Assembly (NCBI GenBank): GCA_035497315.1
Contig: DATJDU010000084.1
Location: 38,119-102,118 of the forward strand
Source of the DNA: Andeanibacterium sp035497315
GTDB taxonomy: Bacteria > Pseudomonadota > Alphaproteobacteria > Sphingomonadales > Sphingomonadaceae
Length of the DNA: 64,000 nt
Direction: 5' to 3'
Part shown: positions 1 through 9,484 of the stretch, piece after piece
Numbering within the stretch: position 1 is the stretch's first letter
Layout of the letters: each line of letters starts with the position of its first letter
The notes under the pieces: model-generated
Told to the model about the DNA's origin: nothing
Databases searched by the model: none
What the model saw: only the letters and a program-made list of their open reading frames with translations
Made by a program: the position numbers and the translations under genes

Positions 1-2298
1 ATCGACCACTCGGTGATGGTGGACGAATTCGGTCACCCCAAGGCCTTCGAAGAGAACATGGAAATCGAATATGAGCGCAATATGGAGCGCTATGATTTCC
101 TCAAATGGGGCTCCAAGTCGCTCACCAATTTCTATGCCGTGCCCCCGGGCACCGGCATTTGCCATCAGGTGAATCTGGAAAACATCGCCAGGGCGGTGTG
201 GTCCAGCGTGGACCAGAATGGCGAACTGGTCGCCTATCCCGACACTTGCGTCGGCACAGACAGCCACACCACCATGGTCAATGGCCTGGGTGTGCTGGGC
301 TGGGGCGTTGGCGGCATCGAAGCCGAGGCCGCAATGCTGGGTCAGCCGGTCTCCATGCTGATCCCCGAAGTAGTGGGCTTCAAATTCACCGGCGAACTCA
401 AGGAAGGCGTCACCGCGACCGATCTGGTGCTGACCTGCACTTCCATGCTGCGCAAGCATGGCGTGGTTGGCCGCTTCGTCGAATATTTCGGCCCTGGTCT
501 TGCCTCGCTCACCCTGGCCGACCGCGCGACGCTGGCCAATATGGCACCCGAATATGGCGCGACCTGCGGCTTCTTCGGCATTGACGACAAGACGCTGGAC
601 TATCTGCGCCTCACCGGCCGCGAGGAAGATCAGATCGCTCTCGTCGAAGCCTATGCCCGCGAACAGGGCTTCTGGATGGAGCCCGGCGCCACCGATCCGG
701 TGTTCACCTCCACGCTGGAACTTGACCTTTCAACCGTGGTCCCCTCGCTTGCCGGTCCGAAGCGCCCGCAGGACTGGGTCGCCCTTCCCGACGTGGACGA
801 CGTGTTCAACAAGGACATGGCCGACACCTACAAGAAGGCCGCCATCCGCGTTCCGGTGGAAGGCAAGGATTTCGACGTGGGCGATGGCGACGTGATGATC
901 GCCGCGATCACCAGCTGCACCAACACTTCCAATCCAGGCGTGATGGTCGCCGCTGGCCTTGTTGCCAAGAAGGCAGACGAATTCGGCCTCAAGCCCAAGC
1001 CCTGGGTCAAGACCAGCCTCGCCCCGGGGTCGCAGGTCGTCACAGACTATTTCGAGAAGGCAGGCCTTCAGTCGCATCTCGACAATATCGGCTTCAACCT
1101 GGTGGGCTACGGCTGCACTACCTGCATCGGCAATTCGGGCCCGCTGGCCGAACCGATCAGCAAGGCAATCAACGAAAACGGCCTGGTCGCCGCCGCTGTG
1201 ATTTCGGGCAACCGCAATTTCGAAGGCCGCGTCAGCCCCGATGTGCGCGCCAACTTCCTCGCTTCACCTCCGCTGGTTGTCGCCTACGCATTGAAGGGCA
1301 CTGTGGTGGAAGATTTCATCTCCACCCCGATCGGCACAGCGACGAAGGGGGGCAAGGAAGGCCAGCCCGTATTCCTCAAGGACATCTGGCCGACCAATCA
1401 GGAAGTCTATGACACCATGGCGAGCTGCATGAATCGCGCCATGTTCCAGGCCCGCTATGCCGACGTCTACAAGGGCGACAAGCACTGGCAGGCGATCAAC
1501 GTGACGGGTTCGGAAACCTACTCCTGGCGCAGCGGTTCGACCTACATCGCCAACCCGCCCTATTTCGAGGGCATGACCATGACCCCGGCCCCGGTTTCCG
1601 ACATCGTCGAAGCCAGGCCGCTGCTGATCCTGGGCGATTCGATCACCACCGACCACATTAGCCCGGCCGGCTCGATCAAGGCTGACAGCCCGGCCGGCAA
1701 GTGGCTGATGGACCACCAGGTCGCCAAGGCGGACTTCAACTCCTATGGCGCGCGGCGTGGCCATCATGACGTGATGATGCGCGGCACTTTCGCCAATATC
1801 CGCATCAGGAACGAGATGGTACCCGGCATCGAAGGCGGCATGAGCCGCTATGGCGCAGAGGTCCTGCCGGTTTACGATGTGGCGATGAAGCACAAGGCCG
1901 AAGGCACGCCGATGGTGGTGGTCGCCGGCAAGGAATATGGCACCGGCTCCAGCCGGGACTGGGCGGCCAAGGGCACCAATTTGCTGGGTGTGCGCGCAGT
2001 GATCGTGGAAAGCTTCGAGCGCATCCACCGTTCCAACCTCGTTGGCATGGGGGTGCTGCCGTTGCAGTTCAAGGAGGGCGATAGCCGCACCTCGCTGGGC
2101 CTCGACGGCGATTGCAGTTTCACCATTCGCGGCGTTGCCGACCTCAAGCCTCAGCAGGACGTCGAGGTCGAAGTGACACGGGCCGATGGTTCAGTCTTCT
2201 CCTTCACTGCTCTGTGCCGCATCGATACGGCCAATGAAGTGGAATACTTCATGAATGGCGGCATCCTGCAATATGTGCTGCGCAAATTGGCGGCCTGA
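1..2298 (+). CDS. acnA: aconitate hydratase (5' end outside window)
   Basis: Aconitase interconverts citrate and isocitrate in the TCA cycle in the cytoplasm. The reading frame is open from base 1 and ends at the TGA at 2296-2298, so about 765 residues are present of a family length near 890; the N-terminus lies left of the window. Visible [4Fe-4S] ligand motifs are SCTNTSNPG and YGCTTCIGNSGP, and the C-terminal swivel domain has GSSRDWAAKG. It is the AcnA/IRP type rather than AcnB. A strong palindromic terminator follows. Identification is secure; only the start is missing. Confidence 0.97.
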   Translation: MDHSVMVDEFGHPKAFEENMEIEYERNMERYDFLKWGSKSLTNFYAVPPGTGICHQVNLENIARAVWSSVDQNGELVAYPDTCVGTDSHTTMVNGLGVLGWGVGGIEAEAAMLGQPVSMLIPEVVGFKFTGELKEGVTATDLVLTCTSMLRKHGVVGRFVEYFGPGLASLTLADRATLANMAPEYGATCGFFGIDDKTLDYLRLTGREEDQIALVEAYAREQGFWMEPGATDPVFTSTLELDLSTVVPSLAGPKRPQDWVALPDVDDVFNKDMADTYKKAAIRVPVEGKDFDVGDGDVMIAAITSCTNTSNPGVMVAAGLVAKKADEFGLKPKPWVKTSLAPGSQVVTDYFEKAGLQSHLDNIGFNLVGYGCTTCIGNSGPLAEPISKAINENGLVAAAVISGNRNFEGRVSPDVRANFLASPPLVVAYALKGTVVEDFISTPIGTATKGGKEGQPVFLKDIWPTNQEVYDTMASCMNRAMFQARYADVYKGDKHWQAINVTGSETYSWRSGSTYIANPPYFEGMTMTPAPVSDIVEARPLLILGDSITTDHISPAGSIKADSPAGKWLMDHQVAKADFNSYGARRGHHDVMMRGTFANIRIRNEMVPGIEGGMSRYGAEVLPVYDVAMKHKAEGTPMVVVAGKEYGTGSSRDWAAKGTNLLGVRAVIVESFERIHRSNLVGMGVLPLQFKEGDSRTSLGLDGDCSFTIRGVADLKPQQDVEVEVTRADGSVFSFTALCRIDTANEVEYFMNGGILQYVLRKLAA

Positions 2299-2330
2299 TC
2301 CCGCAAGCACTAGCACATAGGCAAAAACGA

Positions 2331-2360
2331 AAAGGCCCCGCAGCGCTGCGGGGCCTTTTT
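2331..2360 (+). terminator. Rho-independent terminator of acnA
   Basis: A perfect 28-bp palindrome (14-bp arms, GC-rich core) ends in a T run about 33 bases after the acnA stop. The A tract on its left side means it could also act on the minus strand. Confidence 0.9.
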
Positions 2361-2588
2361 CGTTGGAACGCCATCCTGTGTCGGGCTCACGCAACCAATT
2401 GTCCCAATTCGGCCCCGCCTTCGCCAAGTTGATCCAGGTCAATGGCGGACCAAGTCAACTAAGCCATCACCCCCGTTGGATGGGATGAACCCTGCCGTCC
2501 CCTTGGACGGTGCGGGATTCGAACACAGGAACAGCCGGACAGGGTCGCGCCGCCATGCGTCTGCCGGGTACAGGGGAGGCTATAACCC

Positions 2589-3131
2589 ATGTCGATTGGC
2601 GAATTTCTATTCCAGATGACGGAGGCGATCAGACAGACGCCGATCGTCGAATTCTCGCTATGGGTCTCCGATTGGCCCTTCGCGCTCTGGCTTCAGAGCA
2701 CCTTCATCGCGATTCCGGGCTTCCAGACGCTGCATATCCTGGCAATCGCGGTGCTTTTCGGCTCCACACTGATGCTCAATCTCAGGGTGCTGGGCGTAAA
2801 CGGCAAGGACCAGACGCTCACCCAGACATTCCGGCGCTATCAGCCCTGGATCAAGGGCGGCGCGCTGGTGCTGATTACAACAGGCATCATCCTGCTGATC
2901 AGCGAGCCGGTGCGCAACATGGTCAACCCGATCTTCTGGATCAAGATGGTGGCCCTTGCGGTGACGATCATCGTCAGCCTCTGGTATCAGGCGGCCGTTC
3001 GCAGTCGGATGGACCAGTGGGACGTTTCACCCGATGGTCAGGGATCGATCAAGGTCGGCGCAGTTGCGCTCATCATCCTGTGGATGGTCGTCATGATCGG
3101 CGGCCGCTGGATCGCCTACGCGCCGGTCTGA
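2589..3131 (+). CDS. DUF6644-like integral membrane protein, copy 1
   Basis: This 180-residue protein has a hydrophilic N-terminal stretch followed by about four hydrophobic segments (roughly residues 45-70, 93-115, 118-140 and 155-177). The pattern TLHILA...LNLRVLG matches TVHVFA...MDLRLLG in the next gene, so the two are paralogues. I recognise it only as the DUF6644 type, whose function is unknown. The histidine at the start of the first long helix is shared by both copies and could bind haem, but that is inference. The next gene follows after 12 bases, so an operon is likely. Confidence 0.8.
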   Translation: MSIGEFLFQMTEAIRQTPIVEFSLWVSDWPFALWLQSTFIAIPGFQTLHILAIAVLFGSTLMLNLRVLGVNGKDQTLTQTFRRYQPWIKGGALVLITTGIILLISEPVRNMVNPIFWIKMVALAVTIIVSLWYQAAVRSRMDQWDVSPDGQGSIKVGAVALIILWMVVMIGGRWIAYAPV

Positions 3132-3143
3132 GGGGAAAGAACA

Positions 3144-3647
3144 ATGGCAAATTCAATCTGGGCAAGCCTCGAACAATCGGGCCTCGGCACCACTATCGCC
3201 AGCAATGAATGGATGTTCCCGACCATCGAGACCGTCCATGTCTTCGCCTTGGTGACCGTCATCGGCGCCATCGCGATCATGGACCTGCGCCTGCTAGGAA
3301 TCACTTCGCGCAATCGCAGCATCAAGGCGGTAGAGAACGACACGATCCCGGTCACCTGGATCGGCTTCGCAATCGCCGTGGTCACCGGCCTCCTGCTGTT
3401 CGTCAGCAAGGCGACGACATATATGGCGAACCCCTATTTCCTCTGGAAGATGGGCCTGATGGCTGTGGCCGGCATCAACATGGCGATCTTCCACCGCATC
3501 ATCTCCAAGGGTGTCGAGGAATGGGGCCAACCGGGCGGTACTGTACCCTTCGGGGCGAAGTTCTCGGGCGCGCTCTCGCTCGCGATCTGGATCATCATTC
3601 CCTATTGCGGCCGCGTGATCGGCTTCACACTGGGCGTCTATTACTAA
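3144..3647 (+). CDS. DUF6644-like integral membrane protein, copy 2
   Basis: This 167-residue membrane protein is the second member of a tandem pair and shares its layout with the upstream gene: an N-terminal SNEW-like segment, ETVHVF, MDLRLLGI, then three more hydrophobic segments. A GGGGAAAG ribosome-binding stretch lies about 10 bases before the ATG. A strong terminator follows, so the two genes form a closed bicistronic unit. No catalytic motif is visible; the proteins may form a heterodimer in the inner membrane, which is inference. Confidence 0.8.
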   Translation: MANSIWASLEQSGLGTTIASNEWMFPTIETVHVFALVTVIGAIAIMDLRLLGITSRNRSIKAVENDTIPVTWIGFAIAVVTGLLLFVSKATTYMANPYFLWKMGLMAVAGINMAIFHRIISKGVEEWGQPGGTVPFGAKFSGALSLAIWIIIPYCGRVIGFTLGVYY

Positions 3648-3688
3648 GTTCCCAGACGTCACCCGGCGAGCGTCCAACTCGCCGAACG

Positions 3689-3729
3689 GGCCGACCCGGT
3701 GCAGTAGGCCGCACCGGGTCGGCCTTTTT
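3689..3729 (+). terminator. Rho-independent terminator
   Basis: Fourteen-base arms (3689-3702 and 3711-3724) pair perfectly around an 8-base loop and are followed by five T, closing the DUF6644 pair. Confidence 0.9.
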
Positions 3730-3796
3730 GTTCAGCGCCGATTTAGCGCGGGGCGCGCAGCCTTCCCTTCGATGAGAGATCGACGGGAGAATACCG

Positions 3797-4315
3797 ATGC
3801 CCCACCTGCGCCTGCTGCTGACTCCGCTTGCCTTGGCAACCATCGCCGTGCCGGCTGCCGCCAGCGAGCCTGCCAATCCCCAGATCGATTATGACGACTT
3901 TGCCCGGCTGACCGCCGACCTCGCCGGAACCCGTCAGGCGCATCTGCTGCCATGGGAAGAGTTTTCCCGTCAGATGAGCAAGGATGGCGCCTTGCTGCTC
4001 GACGCCCGTTCGGCCGAGGCTTTCGCCGGTGGTCATATCGAAGGGGCCGTAAATCTGCCCCTACCCGATTTCACCGACGAAGCGCTTCGCGATGCGATCG
4101 GGCCCGATCGGAACCGGCCGATCTACATCTATTGCAACAACAATTTCACCGATAACCGCACACCGGTGCCCACCAAGCGCGCGCCGATGGCGCTGAACAT
4201 TGCCACTTTCATCAATCTGCATGGCTACGGCTACACCAACGTATGGGAACTGGGCGGTCTGCTTGAAACGGCGGATGTGCCATGGGTCACGGCGCCAGGA
4301 CTGGCCAGCAATTAG
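3797..4315 (+). CDS. secreted rhodanese-like domain protein
   Basis: This 172-residue protein begins with a cleavable signal peptide (cleavage probably after AAAS near residue 23), so it acts in the periplasm. A single rhodanese domain covers about residues 50-165: LLDARSAEAFAGGHIEGAVNLP is the usual approach region and IYIYCNNN carries the presumed catalytic Cys. After the Cys the loop is unusually long (NNNFTDNRTPVPTKRAP) before the helix, unlike the compact six-residue loop of typical sulfurtransferases. GGGAGA before the ATG supports the start. It may handle sulfur or bind an oxyanion; the substrate is not readable. Confidence 0.85.
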   Translation: MPHLRLLLTPLALATIAVPAAASEPANPQIDYDDFARLTADLAGTRQAHLLPWEEFSRQMSKDGALLLDARSAEAFAGGHIEGAVNLPLPDFTDEALRDAIGPDRNRPIYIYCNNNFTDNRTPVPTKRAPMALNIATFINLHGYGYTNVWELGGLLETADVPWVTAPGLASN

Positions 4316-4442
4316 ACACTATCAGCCCAGGGAGAAGAGCCGCAAAAGACCAGGGCGACTCTTGCGAGCCGCCCTTCCATCCCCCCGGATGTTTACCCTT
4401 CCCTCAAGCTGAGGGAGCCCGAAGACTGGGCTGAAACACGCC

Positions 4443-5600
4443 TTAAGCGGCGCGCTTGTCTTCCTTCTTGCCCCTGGCGATACGGCGACGACCGAAGACG
4501 GCCGCAGCCCCTGCACCGAAAAGCAGCAGCATCGGCGGAGCGGGCACCTGTGTGCCGCTGCTCGTGCTCGTGCTGCTCGAACCACTGGTTGAGCCAGATG
4601 TACTGGTACTCGAAGAGGTTGAGGAACTGGTGGAGCTGGACGTCGAGGACGAGGTCGAACTCGATGTGCTGCTGGTCACATTGCCCGAGCTGGTGCTGGT
4701 CGTGCTCGAACCTGAAGAGCTGCCAGAGCTGGAACCGCTCGACGAACCCGAAGAGCTGCCCGAACTGGAGCCGCTCGACGAGCCCGACGAACTACCAGAA
4801 CTGGAGCCACTCGATCCGCCACAGTGCTTTTTACAATGGTAACCGCTCGATGTCGCGCCCGAGCTGGTCCCGCCGCTGGAACCCGAAGAGCTCGACGAGC
4901 TGGAGGAGCTCGACGAGGAAGAAGAAGACGAACTGGATGAGCTCGAGGAAGACGAACCGCCCGAGCTGCTGGTGGTAGTGCTGGTAATACCGCCGCTGCT
5001 GCTCGTCGTAGTGCTGCTTAGCCCTCCGGTGGACGTGGAAGTCGAACCGCCGCTGGTGCTGGTGGAACCCCCGCTGGTCGAAGTCGAACTGCCGCCCGTC
5101 GAGGTGGAGCTGCCGCCCGAGCCGCCGCTGGACGTGCTCGTGGAACCGCCCGAGGTCGTAGTGGAAGTGACCACCACGCTGCCGCCCGAGGACCCGCCTC
5201 CGAAGAAGCCGCCGAAGAAGCCGCCCCCGAAACCGCCAAAGCCGCCCGATCCGCCGATCACGGTCACGCCGCCACCGCTCGAGCCGCTGACTTCCGGAAG
5301 CGCCGGAAGGGGCTGCGGCAGGGGCACCGGCATCATCGCGATCTGCGGTGTGCAATCCGGGCCGCCCTGGCACTCGTCCTCAATCACACGACGGATGCGC
5401 TTCACCGTGCGCGGCTTTTCCGCAACGCGCTTGGCCGGCTTCAGCTTGATGGTCTTGGTCGCCGATTTGATGGACTTGGCGGACTTGTAGGTCGTAACGT
5501 TCGCCGCCTGCGGTTCCGCGACATGCACTGCCCCGCCGCCAAGCAGCGCACCGCCAGCTGCGGCGACAGACAATTTCGCGAGGGCCATTCTTACCGACAT
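4443..5600 (-). CDS. Ser/Gly-repeat secreted protein with PEP-CTERM-like C-terminus
   Basis: This 385-residue protein has a signal peptide (residues 1 to about 32), a Lys/Arg-rich segment with CQGGPDC, a Gly/Phe-rich stretch, then about 200 residues of Ser, Gly and Thr repeats, including an unbroken Ser run and many SSSG units. A short CKKHCGG island interrupts the repeat. The C-terminus is VPAPPMLLLFGAGAAAVFGR followed by basic residues, which is the PEP-CTERM layout (VPxP, hydrophobic helix, Arg cluster) read by exosortases. It is probably exported and surface-processed. No exosortase gene is in the window. Large plus-strand ORFs here are antisense shadows of the repeats. Confidence 0.8.
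   Translation of the reverse strand: MSVRMALAKLSVAAAGGALLGGGAVHVAEPQAANVTTYKSAKSIKSATKTIKLKPAKRVAEKPRTVKRIRRVIEDECQGGPDCTPQIAMMPVPLPQPLPALPEVSGSSGGGVTVIGGSGGFGGFGGGFFGGFFGGGSSGGSVVVTSTTTSGGSTSTSSGGSGGSSTSTGGSSTSTSGGSTSTSGGSTSTSTGGLSSTTTSSSGGITSTTTSSSGGSSSSSSSSSSSSSSSSSSSSSSSSGSSGGTSSGATSSGYHCKKHCGGSSGSSSGSSSGSSSGSSSGSSSGSSSGSSSGSSSGSSTTSTSSGNVTSSTSSSTSSSTSSSTSSSTSSSTSTSGSTSGSSSTSTSSGTQVPAPPMLLLFGAGAAAVFGRRRIARGKKEDKRAA
4690..4820. repeat. short tandem repeat coding for SSSG units
   Basis: The DNA repeats with a 12-base unit and a higher-order period near 36 bases; compare 4719-4754 with 4755-4790. It encodes GSSSGSSSG in the minus-strand protein and is likely to vary in copy number between strains. 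Confidence 0.7.
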
Positions 5601-5853
5601 GGTCTCAAATCCTGTTCACTTACTGGGAAGGCCCCGAGCCACAGATTCGGCCCCCCTTTACCTCCCGGCTCTCAACAACAGGACAGACCACCCCTTTGCG
5701 GGCAATCGCGTTAACCTTGTTTTTCGGCTCCAGAGGCAATTTTTTTGGGGCAGAAAGAGAACGCTGCGGCAAGTTGTCCCACTATGGAACCGAAAGGCGT
5801 GCCAATATTGCGCGAAAGGTTAATTCTCTCCGCAAGGTCGGATCCGGAAAAAC

Positions 5854-6894
5854 CTATTTCCCCTCGCCGAACAACCCGCCCGGCACTGCCGCCGGGCCGC
5901 TGACCGGGGGGGTGATTCCCAGATGCTGCCACCCGCGATCATTGAGCATTCGCCCGCGTGCCGTACGGGCAACCAGGCCCAGCTGGATCAGGAACGGCTC
6001 CACCACATCTTCCACCGTATCGCGCGGTTCAGCGAGGCCGGCAGCCAGCGTTTCCACGCCAACCGGGCCGCCTTTATAGATATCCGCGATCATCGTGAGA
6101 TAGCGCCGATCCATCGCATCCAGCCCCAATGCGTCCACTTCCAGCCGGGTCAGCGCCTCGTCAGCGACCCTGGCTGTCACCACGGGCGAGCCCAGTACAT
6201 GAGCGAAATCACGCACCCGCCGCAGCAGTCGCCCGGCAACGCGAGGCGTACCCCTTGCGCGGCGTGCAATCTCGCGCGCGCCTTCGCTATCCATCTCTAC
6301 CGAAAGCAGTTTCGCCCCGCGCCGTACGACCAGTTCCAGCTCTGCCTCGGTGTAGAATTGCAGCCGAACGGGAATACCGAACCGGTCCCGCAAGGGAGTG
6401 GTCAGCAGGCCCTGCCGTGTCGTGGCACCAATCAGGGTGAAAGGCGCAAGGTCGATCCGCACCGAACGGGCGGATGGCCCCTCCCCGATGATCAGATCCA
6501 GCGCGCGATCCTCCATCGCGGGATAGAGCACTTCTTCCACCACCGGATTGAGGCGATGAATCTCGTCGATGAACAGAACGTCGCCGGGTTCGAGATTGGT
6601 CAACAGCGCGGCCAGATCGCCTGACTTGGCAATCACCGGGCCCGAAGTAGCGCGAAAGCCCACGCCCAGTTCCTTGGCCACGATCTGCGCCAAAGTGGTC
6701 TTGCCGAGGCCCGGCGGGCCATGGAACAACACATGATCCATTGCCTCCCCGCGCGACTTCGCGCTCTGGATGAACACCCGCAGATTATCCCGCGCCGCCT
6801 CCTGCCCGATGAATTCGGCAAGCGTCTTGGGCCGCAGGGCGGCGTCCTGATCCTCCGGCTGGCGCTGGGGGGAGAGGGTGGGGTTAGTTGTCAT
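5854..6894 (-). CDS. ruvB: Holliday junction branch migration helicase RuvB
   Basis: RuvB is the hexameric AAA+ motor that drives branch migration with RuvA. The 346-residue protein has Walker A GPPGLGKTTL, Walker B LFIDEIHRL, sensor 1 GATTRQGLL and the C-terminal winged helix with RTARGR. Its ATG overlaps the stop of the upstream TonB-like gene in an ATGA, so it is translationally coupled to that gene rather than directly to ruvA. Confidence 0.97.
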   Translation of the reverse strand: MTTNPTLSPQRQPEDQDAALRPKTLAEFIGQEAARDNLRVFIQSAKSRGEAMDHVLFHGPPGLGKTTLAQIVAKELGVGFRATSGPVIAKSGDLAALLTNLEPGDVLFIDEIHRLNPVVEEVLYPAMEDRALDLIIGEGPSARSVRIDLAPFTLIGATTRQGLLTTPLRDRFGIPVRLQFYTEAELELVVRRGAKLLSVEMDSEGAREIARRARGTPRVAGRLLRRVRDFAHVLGSPVVTARVADEALTRLEVDALGLDAMDRRYLTMIADIYKGGPVGVETLAAGLAEPRDTVEDVVEPFLIQLGLVARTARGRMLNDRGWQHLGITPPVSGPAAVPGGLFGEGK

Positions 6895-7502
6895 TTACGG
6901 GATTTGCCCGCAACCACCAGAGCGTTGGTGAATAGTTGCGCGCCATCCTTGCGACAGCGCTCGATAGCCGCGAGCCATGCCCGATCACGTATGTCCGGCT
7001 TGATCATGAATGCGAGATCTTTGCGGCCAGACACAAAGGCCAAGCCGACGAAAATTCTGAAGAACTTTCCCTGCTCGAACCTCTCGCCGGGATGATTCCC
7101 GACATACCAGTCGTTGTCGCGCACCATCTGAGAGCAGCTGTAACTGCTCAGCAGGTCAAGTCCCATTCGAAAAGCATACAGGTCTACTTCCAATGCCAGC
7201 GTTCGCTCCCCATTTTTGAGCACTTCCGGAGCCACTGGTGTCCCCACAATGCGGGACTGCGCATAGTCGTCCAGTTCCTGCGAACCGGATGTTTGCAGGA
7301 CTGTCGCGCTCTCGACTTTGTTTTCCGCCGAAACCGTCGCGCGGAGCGTAACGGTTCCATGGACCCCTCGCTCCGTTAAATCGGGCGAGAGAGGCAGTAC
7401 AAACTTGACCGGATCGGTTTCGCTATTTTGCGCGAAACCTAACCCTGACTGAAACAGCATAAATGCTGCCAACATCACCGTTCCAACAAACTTCCACTTC
7501 AT
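6891..7502 (-). CDS. periplasmic TonB C-terminal-domain-like protein inserted in ruv operon
   Basis: This 203-residue protein has a signal peptide (about residues 1-24, ending GLGFAQ). A segment at about 47-85 (GVHGTVTLRATVSAEN... VLQTSGSQELDDYA) resembles the TonB C-terminal fold of energy transducers. The remaining half, with two further Cys, is not recognised. It overlaps ruvA by ATGA at its start and ruvB by ATGA at its end, so all three genes are translationally coupled. One sampled 60-base line inside it has 31 G/C (about 52%), lower than nearby genes, which suggests acquisition. A direct role in recombination is unlikely given the export signal. Confidence 0.7.
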   Translation of the reverse strand: MKWKFVGTVMLAAFMLFQSGLGFAQNSETDPVKFVLPLSPDLTERGVHGTVTLRATVSAENKVESATVLQTSGSQELDDYAQSRIVGTPVAPEVLKNGERTLALEVDLYAFRMGLDLLSSYSCSQMVRDNDWYVGNHPGERFEQGKFFRIFVGLAFVSGRKDLAFMIKPDIRDRAWLAAIERCRKDGAQLFTNALVVAGKSRK

Positions 7503-8107
7503 CCCGCCGCCCTCTTCAACGCTACCCGCACCAGATCGTTCAGCCCCGCATCCTCACCCAGTTCGCCCAGTGCCTGTGCCACCGCACTGGCCGCCACGGC
7601 AGGCTTGAAACCGAGGTTCTGCAAAGCCGAAACCGCATCGGCACTCACCGAACCAACCGGAGCCGCCGCCACCCCCAGCACCACGCCCCCCGAACCGCCG
7701 GGCATACCACCCGCCTTATCCTTCAGTTCGTTGACGATACGCCCCGCCAGCTTCGGCCCTACACCATTGGCGCGCGCGACCTGCGCGGCGTCTCCATTGG
7801 CACAAGCCCCCTGCAGTTCCTCGATCGACAAGGCCGAAAGGATCGCCAGCGCCACCTTGCTCCCCACGCCCTGCACCAGTGTGAGCAACCGGAACCACTC
7901 CCGCTCCGCGCTGGTGGCGAAGCCCAGCAGGCGCATGTCGTTCTCGCTCACTTGAAGATCGGTGAAGACCGTTACGCCCTCCCCCCGTTCTCCCATCGCC
8001 GCGAGTGTCTTGGCCGAGCAATGGACAAGATAACCCACACCCTGGACGTCGATCACCGCCCAGTCCGTTCCGGTCTCGTCCAGCAGGCCCTTCAGCTTGG
8101 CAATCAT
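7499..8107 (-). CDS. ruvA: Holliday junction branch migration protein RuvA
   Basis: RuvA binds four-way junctions and loads RuvB. The ATG at 8107 gives MIAKLKGLLDE, the canonical start, with a GGAA ribosome site about 7 bases upstream; the longer frame upstream is not conserved. The 202-residue protein shows the OB domain, two helix-hairpin-helix motifs (LVQGVGSKVA and ANGVGPKLAGRIV) and a C-terminal RuvB-binding domain. ruvC is not adjacent. The next gene on this strand is a TonB-like protein, not ruvB. Confidence 0.95.
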   Translation of the reverse strand: MIAKLKGLLDETGTDWAVIDVQGVGYLVHCSAKTLAAMGERGEGVTVFTDLQVSENDMRLLGFATSAEREWFRLLTLVQGVGSKVALAILSALSIEELQGACANGDAAQVARANGVGPKLAGRIVNELKDKAGGMPGGSGGVVLGVAAAPVGSVSADAVSALQNLGFKPAVAASAVAQALGELGEDAGLNDLVRVALKRAAG

Positions 8108-8419
8108 GTTTTGTTCCTGCCTTGTCCCGCTCGGTTTGGCCAGAGCCAATCGGCCGCCATCCACCACTGCGATTCGTTCTGCCTTGCGGTCCGAAGCCTA
8201 TCGAAGTTGACACTGTGCGAGGCTGACACGCCACCCCTCCTCCATCTGCCCACAAGGCCCGCGAAAGCGCGCAGGACAGGGGGAGAAGAAGGGATGGACC
8301 ATCCCGCCGCTCATGCCAGAAGGCCGGATGCAGGAAAATGCATTGTCGATGCCATGCAGCCCATGATCGTGACGAACGAAAGTGGACAGATTCGATCATT
8401 TGCGACAAAGCGGCCCACC
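8108..8419. other. divergent intergenic region ruvA/aroC
   Basis: About 310 bases lie between the ruvA and aroC starts. I see no conserved gene, tRNA or repeat. It must carry the promoters of both units, but no confident -35/-10 pair could be read. Confidence 0.5.

Positions 8420-9480
<1,061 letters not shown>

Positions 9481-9484
<4 letters not shown>

Noticed and set aside
2371..2588. intact tRNA gene after acnA
   Set aside because: Only a T-loop and acceptor-like 3' fragment is visible; D-arm, anticodon arm and 5' acceptor half are absent.
4690..4820. CRISPR-like periodic repeat
   Set aside because: The repeats are contiguous with a 12-base codon-phased unit and have no spacers; they are coding low-complexity DNA.
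4456..5490. plus-strand Glu/Val/Pro-repeat ORFs
   Set aside because: They are reverse frames of the Ser/Gly repeat gene; the minus-strand product has signal peptide and sorting tail.
7463..8419. upstream extension of the aroC frame
   Set aside because: The extra residues are antisense to ruvA; chorismate synthase starts at MSFNTFGRVF.
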